Shown piece by piece: positions 4,911 to 6,511 of a DNA stretch of 6,511 bases. Source of the DNA: Candidatus Bipolaricaulota bacterium (GTDB taxonomy: Bacteria > Bipolaricaulota > Bipolaricaulia > Bipolaricaulales > Bipolaricaulaceae); assembly GCA_021163465.1 (NCBI GenBank), contig JAGGWU010000135.1, forward strand, positions 1 to 6,511, in the 5' to 3' direction. Position 1 is the stretch's first letter. Each line of letters starts with the position of its first letter. A program made the position numbers and the translations under genes. Below the pieces are notes generated by a model. It saw only the letters and a list, made by a program, of their open reading frames with translations, searched no databases and was not told the origin of the DNA.

Positions 4911-5681
4911 ATGCCGCGGATTGAGCTTCGGGGGCTGGTAAAGCGTTTCGGGCGCACGGTGGCCATTTCCGGCCTTTCTGCCCTCATCGAAGACCGGGAG
5001 CTCTTCGCCGTGGTGGGCCCTACGGCCTGCGGGAAGACCACCCTCCTTCGCCTCATCGCCGGGCTTATCCGGCCCGACGAAGGCGAGATCCTCTTCGACG
5101 GGGTGGTGGTGAACGACCTTCCCCCGCCCGCGCGCAGGGTACGCATGGTCTTCCAGGGCCATGATTACGCGTTGTTCCCACATCTTGTGGTCTATCACGA
5201 GCGGCGATGGTCCAACCTCTCGTTCCCTTTGCGACTGCGGAACCAGGGCCTGCGGGAAATATCCCGCCGCGTGCGCCGGGTAACCCAGAGGCTCGGGATC
5301 AACAGGAACTTATATCCCCGCAGGCCGGGGGAACTCTCGGAGGGACAGAAGCAGCGGGTGGCGGTGGGAAAGGCGATCGTGCTTCCACCTCAAATCCTCC
5401 TTCTGGATGAACCCCTTTCCCACCTCGATCCCCCGTCCCGGGCAAAGGCCCGGGAGGAGATCCGGGAACTCCACCGGGAGCTCGGGACCACCACCCTGTA
5501 CGTGACCCACGACCTAGCGGAAGCCTTCCTCTTGGCGGATCGGGTGGCGGTGATGCGGGCCGGACGCTTCGAGCAAGTGGGAACTCCCCGGGAAATCCTG
5601 AACAGCCCGGCCAATCGGTTCGTGTCCGATTTCGTGGGAAGCTACCTCGACTCCGTCCGCCGCGCCTTCGCTTGGAGATGA
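4911..5681 (+). CDS. ABC transporter ATP-binding protein, MalK/CysA-like, lacking the C-terminal domain
   Basis: 256-residue nucleotide-binding subunit of an importer-type ABC transporter, acting at the cytoplasmic face of the membrane with permease partners not in this window. Walker A is GPTACGKT (36-43). The Q-loop is Gln82 in VFQGHDYALFPH, the signature is LSEGQKQRVAVGKAI (142-156, usually LSGGQ and ARAL), Walker B is ILLLDEP (162-168), the D-loop is SHLD (170-173) and the switch is His200 in VTHD. All catalytic residues are present. Two things are odd. An insertion of about five residues (HERRWS) falls after the Q-loop, where relatives read roughly VYENLAFPL. The protein also ends about 15 residues after SPANRFVSDFVGS, where MalK, UgpC and CysA relatives continue about 100 residues into a TOBE domain. 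The substrate is unknown. It has its own promoter and no operon partner here. Confidence 0.88.
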   Translation: MPRIELRGLVKRFGRTVAISGLSALIEDRELFAVVGPTACGKTTLLRLIAGLIRPDEGEILFDGVVVNDLPPPARRVRMVFQGHDYALFPHLVVYHERRWSNLSFPLRLRNQGLREISRRVRRVTQRLGINRNLYPRRPGELSEGQKQRVAVGKAIVLPPQILLLDEPLSHLDPPSRAKAREEIRELHRELGTTTLYVTHDLAEAFLLADRVAVMRAGRFEQVGTPREILNSPANRFVSDFVGSYLDSVRRAFAWR

Positions 5682-5874
5682 TGGAGGCGTCCCCTTTTGC
5701 GGCTGCTCGCGGAGGGCCGGGGTTGTGGGCCAGGGAGAGGAAGCTCCCGCCGGGACAGGAGGGGTTTCGGCGAGGGCGATCACCGTTTTGTGCCGGCCCA
5801 AAGCGGTGGGTGTTGGCCTATGGACGGGAGGGCTATTCTACCAATGGAAGGAGGAGCGTCGCTGGAGGCCGTAG
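5677..5874 (+). pseudogene. Possible frameshifted remnant of the ABC protein C-terminal (TOBE-like) domain
   Basis: In the +1 frame relative to the ABC gene, 65 codons are open up to the TAG at 5872-5874. The frame includes GVVGQGEEAPAGTGG and ITVLCRPKAVGV. The latter loosely resembles the VLVRPE core of TOBE domains in MalK/CysA-like ATPases. This would explain the early stop of the ABC gene by a single frameshift between about 5645 and 5680. The similarity is slight and the stretch is short, so it may be chance. Confidence 0.25.
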
Positions 5875-6019
5875 CGGTCAAGACCGCGGGCTCTACTTCG
5901 GGACCGGTCGATTGGGTTTGATTAAAACCGCCGTTAAAGCTCCTCGACCGTTCGCGATCTTCCCCGAATACCCCGCCGCCATCCCGCAACCCGTCCGGTC
6001 GTAGGCTCACGGGTACCCC
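5875..6019. other. Gap between convergent genes, no supported gene
   Basis: Together with the doubtful remnant before it, this is the 338-base space between the ABC gene and the molybdenum hydroxylase gene. A short palindrome (GCGGTC AA GACCGC, 5874-5887) and a weak 5-bp stem (GGTTT/AAACC, 5915-5929) are present. Neither has the shape of a convincing intrinsic terminator. A GTG-started minus frame at 5780-6010 has no recognisable features. Confidence 0.4.
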
Positions 6020-6511
6020 TCAAGGGCTTCGCTCCTTGATTAGGGAAAGGACCTTCTCGGGAAGGGCGGGGTACTCGCGCAGCCGCGCCCCCACCGCGTG
6101 GGAGATGGCGTTGGCCACCGCCGCGTGGGACGCCATGAGGGGTACCTCCCCGATCCCCTTGGCGCCATAGGGCCCCTTGGAGTACGGTGCCTCCACGAAG
6201 TCGATCACGAGCTCCTCCGGCATATCGAGGGCGGTGGGGATACGGTAGGTCATGAGCGTCCCCTCGACCCTCCCCTCCCGCGAGGGAAGGCATTCCATCA
6301 GGGCGTAGCCGATCCCCTGGGCGACCCCGCCCGCCACCTGGCCCCGTGCCAAGGTCGGGTTCACGATCCTCCCGGAGTCGTGAACCGCCCAGAACCGCGC
6401 AACCCGGGCCTCCCCGGTGAGGAGGTCCACCTCCACCTCGGCGATGTGGCAGGCGTAGGCGTAGACGAAGTACGCCTTGCCGAGCCCTGTATCGGGGTCC
6501 CAGTCCACCGG
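6020..6511 (-). CDS. Molybdenum hydroxylase (xanthine dehydrogenase family) large subunit, C-terminal part
   Basis: Partial gene whose 5' end lies beyond the right edge. The visible 163 codons are the C-terminus of a molybdopterin-cytosine or molybdopterin-dinucleotide hydroxylase such as xanthine dehydrogenase, aldehyde oxidoreductase or CO dehydrogenase CoxL-like proteins. Recognisable parts, in order, are DWDPDTGLGKAYFVYAYACH, AEVEVDLLTGEARVARFWAV, the glycine-rich GQVAGGVAQGIGYALMEC, TYRIPTALDMPE and YGAKGIGEVPLMA. The last holds the GAKGxGE motif (encoded by 6146-6166), whose Glu is the catalytic base of the family. The protein ends in SLIKERSP with a TGA. The GAKGIGE loop is of the xanthine dehydrogenase/aldehyde oxidase type, but the substrate-defining residues are outside the window. 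No downstream operon gene follows on this strand within the window. Confidence 0.93.
   Translation of the reverse strand, partial: PVDWDPDTGLGKAYFVYAYACHIAEVEVDLLTGEARVARFWAVHDSGRIVNPTLARGQVAGGVAQGIGYALMECLPSREGRVEGTLMTYRIPTALDMPEELVIDFVEAPYSKGPYGAKGIGEVPLMASHAAVANAISHAVGARLREYPALPEKVLSLIKERSP

Noticed and set aside
3812..5146. Long minus-strand open frame of 444 codons
   Set aside because: It runs antisense through vapB, vapC, mobile element copy 2 and the start of the ABC gene, all better supported. Its composition is rich in R, S and P, typical of shadow frames in GC-rich DNA.
5874..5887. Perfect short palindrome GCGGTC AA GACCGC
   Set aside because: Twelve paired bases in GC-rich DNA can occur by chance, the central loop is too short for a good hairpin, and no T-tract follows.
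5915..5929. GGTTT/AAACC stem as a bidirectional terminator
   Set aside because: Only 5 base pairs, AT-rich, and with no clear T-run on either strand. It is too weak to call.
5780..6010. Minus-strand GTG-started frame downstream of the molybdenum hydroxylase gene
   Set aside because: It has no ribosome binding site and no family motif, and its low-complexity composition looks non-coding.

Overview
The window is bacterial, visibly GC-rich, and mixes complete housekeeping and transport genes with a short mobile-element-rich stretch. No rRNA, tRNA or CRISPR is present, so the host cannot be named. Where promoters are visible, the -10 box lies only 8 to 12 bases from the start codon and no Shine-Dalgarno site precedes it. 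This points to a lineage with many leaderless or near-leaderless messages. Such messages are well known in Deinococcus-Thermus but are not exclusive to that group.

Layout from left to right. Positions 1-108 (minus) hold the start or remnant of an unidentified reading frame that runs off the left edge. Positions 159-2295 (minus) are a ferrous iron uptake operon, feoA-feoB, whose genes overlap by 8 bases, with a clear promoter at 2308-2336. Divergent from it, 2426-3043 (plus) encodes an exported zinc-dependent N-acetylmuramoyl-L-alanine amidase.

The amidase stop codon lies in a CTAG tetranucleotide where the first of two related elements begins. The elements (3044-3355 minus and 4553-4853 plus) are about 300 bp each, stand in inverted orientation and are both bounded by CTAG. 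Each carries frame-broken pieces of the N-terminal and C-terminal ends of an IS5-type transposase, with the middle missing. I read them as internally deleted, non-autonomous (MITE-like) derivatives. Between them lie a doubtful secreted-protein reading frame and a complete VapBC-type toxin-antitoxin pair (3777-4402). A 24-bp imperfect palindrome abuts the vapB -10 box and is a likely autoregulatory operator.

After the second element, 4911-5681 (plus) encodes a MalK/CysA-like ABC ATPase that stops right after the nucleotide-binding domain. A short stretch in another frame just downstream could be the remains of its missing C-terminal domain. At 6020-6511 (minus), converging on it, is the C-terminal end of a molybdenum hydroxylase (xanthine dehydrogenase family) large subunit that continues beyond the right edge.

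The genes do not form one pathway. The most notable region is 3040-4902, where inverted defective elements flank a toxin-antitoxin module and end 16 bases short of the ABC gene promoter.
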